DNA of 21,210 nt from a virus, in the IMG/VR virus record IMGVR_UViG_3300048672_000407, positions 1-21,210 of that record; one strand, written 5' to 3'. The position numbers and the translations under genes were made by a program. Position 1 is the first letter of the stretch. Every line of letters starts with the position of its first letter. Shown here piece by piece: positions 21,189 through 21,210 of this stretch. The notes under the pieces are model-generated. The model searched no databases. It saw only the letters and a list, made by a program, of their open reading frames with translations, and had not been told where the DNA came from.

Positions 21189-21190
21189 TT

Positions 21191-21210
21191 ATGGAAAAGA
21201 TATATAGTTG
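21191..21210 (+). CDS. Start of a gene cut by the right edge
   Basis: Only six codons (MEKIYS) are visible, beginning 2 nt after the stop of the RAMP-like gene. The spacing implies co-transcription with it, so its identity could help explain the function of the RAMP-like protein. Confidence 0.55.

Noticed and set aside
1-21210. CRISPR arrays, insertion sequences, integrase or attachment sites
   Set aside because: No regularly spaced repeats, no transposase or integrase frame, and no long direct repeats were seen.

Overview
The window is a piece of a tailed double-stranded DNA phage that infects a member of the Bacteroidota, most probably a crAss-like phage (Crassvirales) or a close relative. 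Three things point this way. A minus-strand gene block has the order large terminase, portal, scaffold-like protein, major capsid protein, and its proteins look and measure like those of crAss-like phages. The genes lack Shine-Dalgarno sites and instead follow A/C-rich leaders of the CAACTACAAC type. Several promoters fit the Bacteroidota TTTG-N19-21-TAnnTTTG consensus. All assignments come from reading the sequence; no database search was run.

Layout. Positions 1-11196 are on the minus strand and form the packaging and head module. In transcription order it holds an 82-aa unknown protein, a RyR-domain protein, a PD-(D/E)XK nuclease, an HU/IHF-like protein, an unknown 228-aa protein, TerL, portal, scaffold-like protein and major capsid protein. 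A terminator follows whose T-run forms the -33 box of the next promoter, which serves a 295-aa protein and the start of another gene at the left edge. A second promoter lies before the RyR gene, with its predicted start site exactly at the upstream ATG of that reading frame.

Positions 11197-11409 are a divergent control region with several inverted repeats. The right half is mainly plus strand and made of small genes, as expected for an early or middle accessory region. It begins with a 205-aa protein and a UUCG-loop terminator. One minus-strand gene (12104-12604) encodes a winged-helix protein resembling plasmid RepL-type proteins. Upstream of it lie two operator-like palindromes 32 bp apart, a promoter palindrome and a possible G-quadruplex.

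Positions 14103-15820 hold the most distinctive feature: five overlapping genes that look like diverged paralogues. Four end in the same short tail, H-[FY]-[NK]-[FY]-[IML]-P followed directly by the stop codon. After them come a coiled-coil protein, a small exported protein, a Trp-rich protein, a two-helix membrane protein, a run of three zinc-ribbon-type proteins (one resembling DUF6011) and a coiled-coil protein. The window ends with a structured, cloverleaf-like 77-nt element and a 201-aa protein with a Gly-rich loop resembling RAMP (Cas5/6/7-type) proteins.

The left block builds and fills the head. The right block has the look of host-takeover and nucleic-acid functions, mostly without known families.
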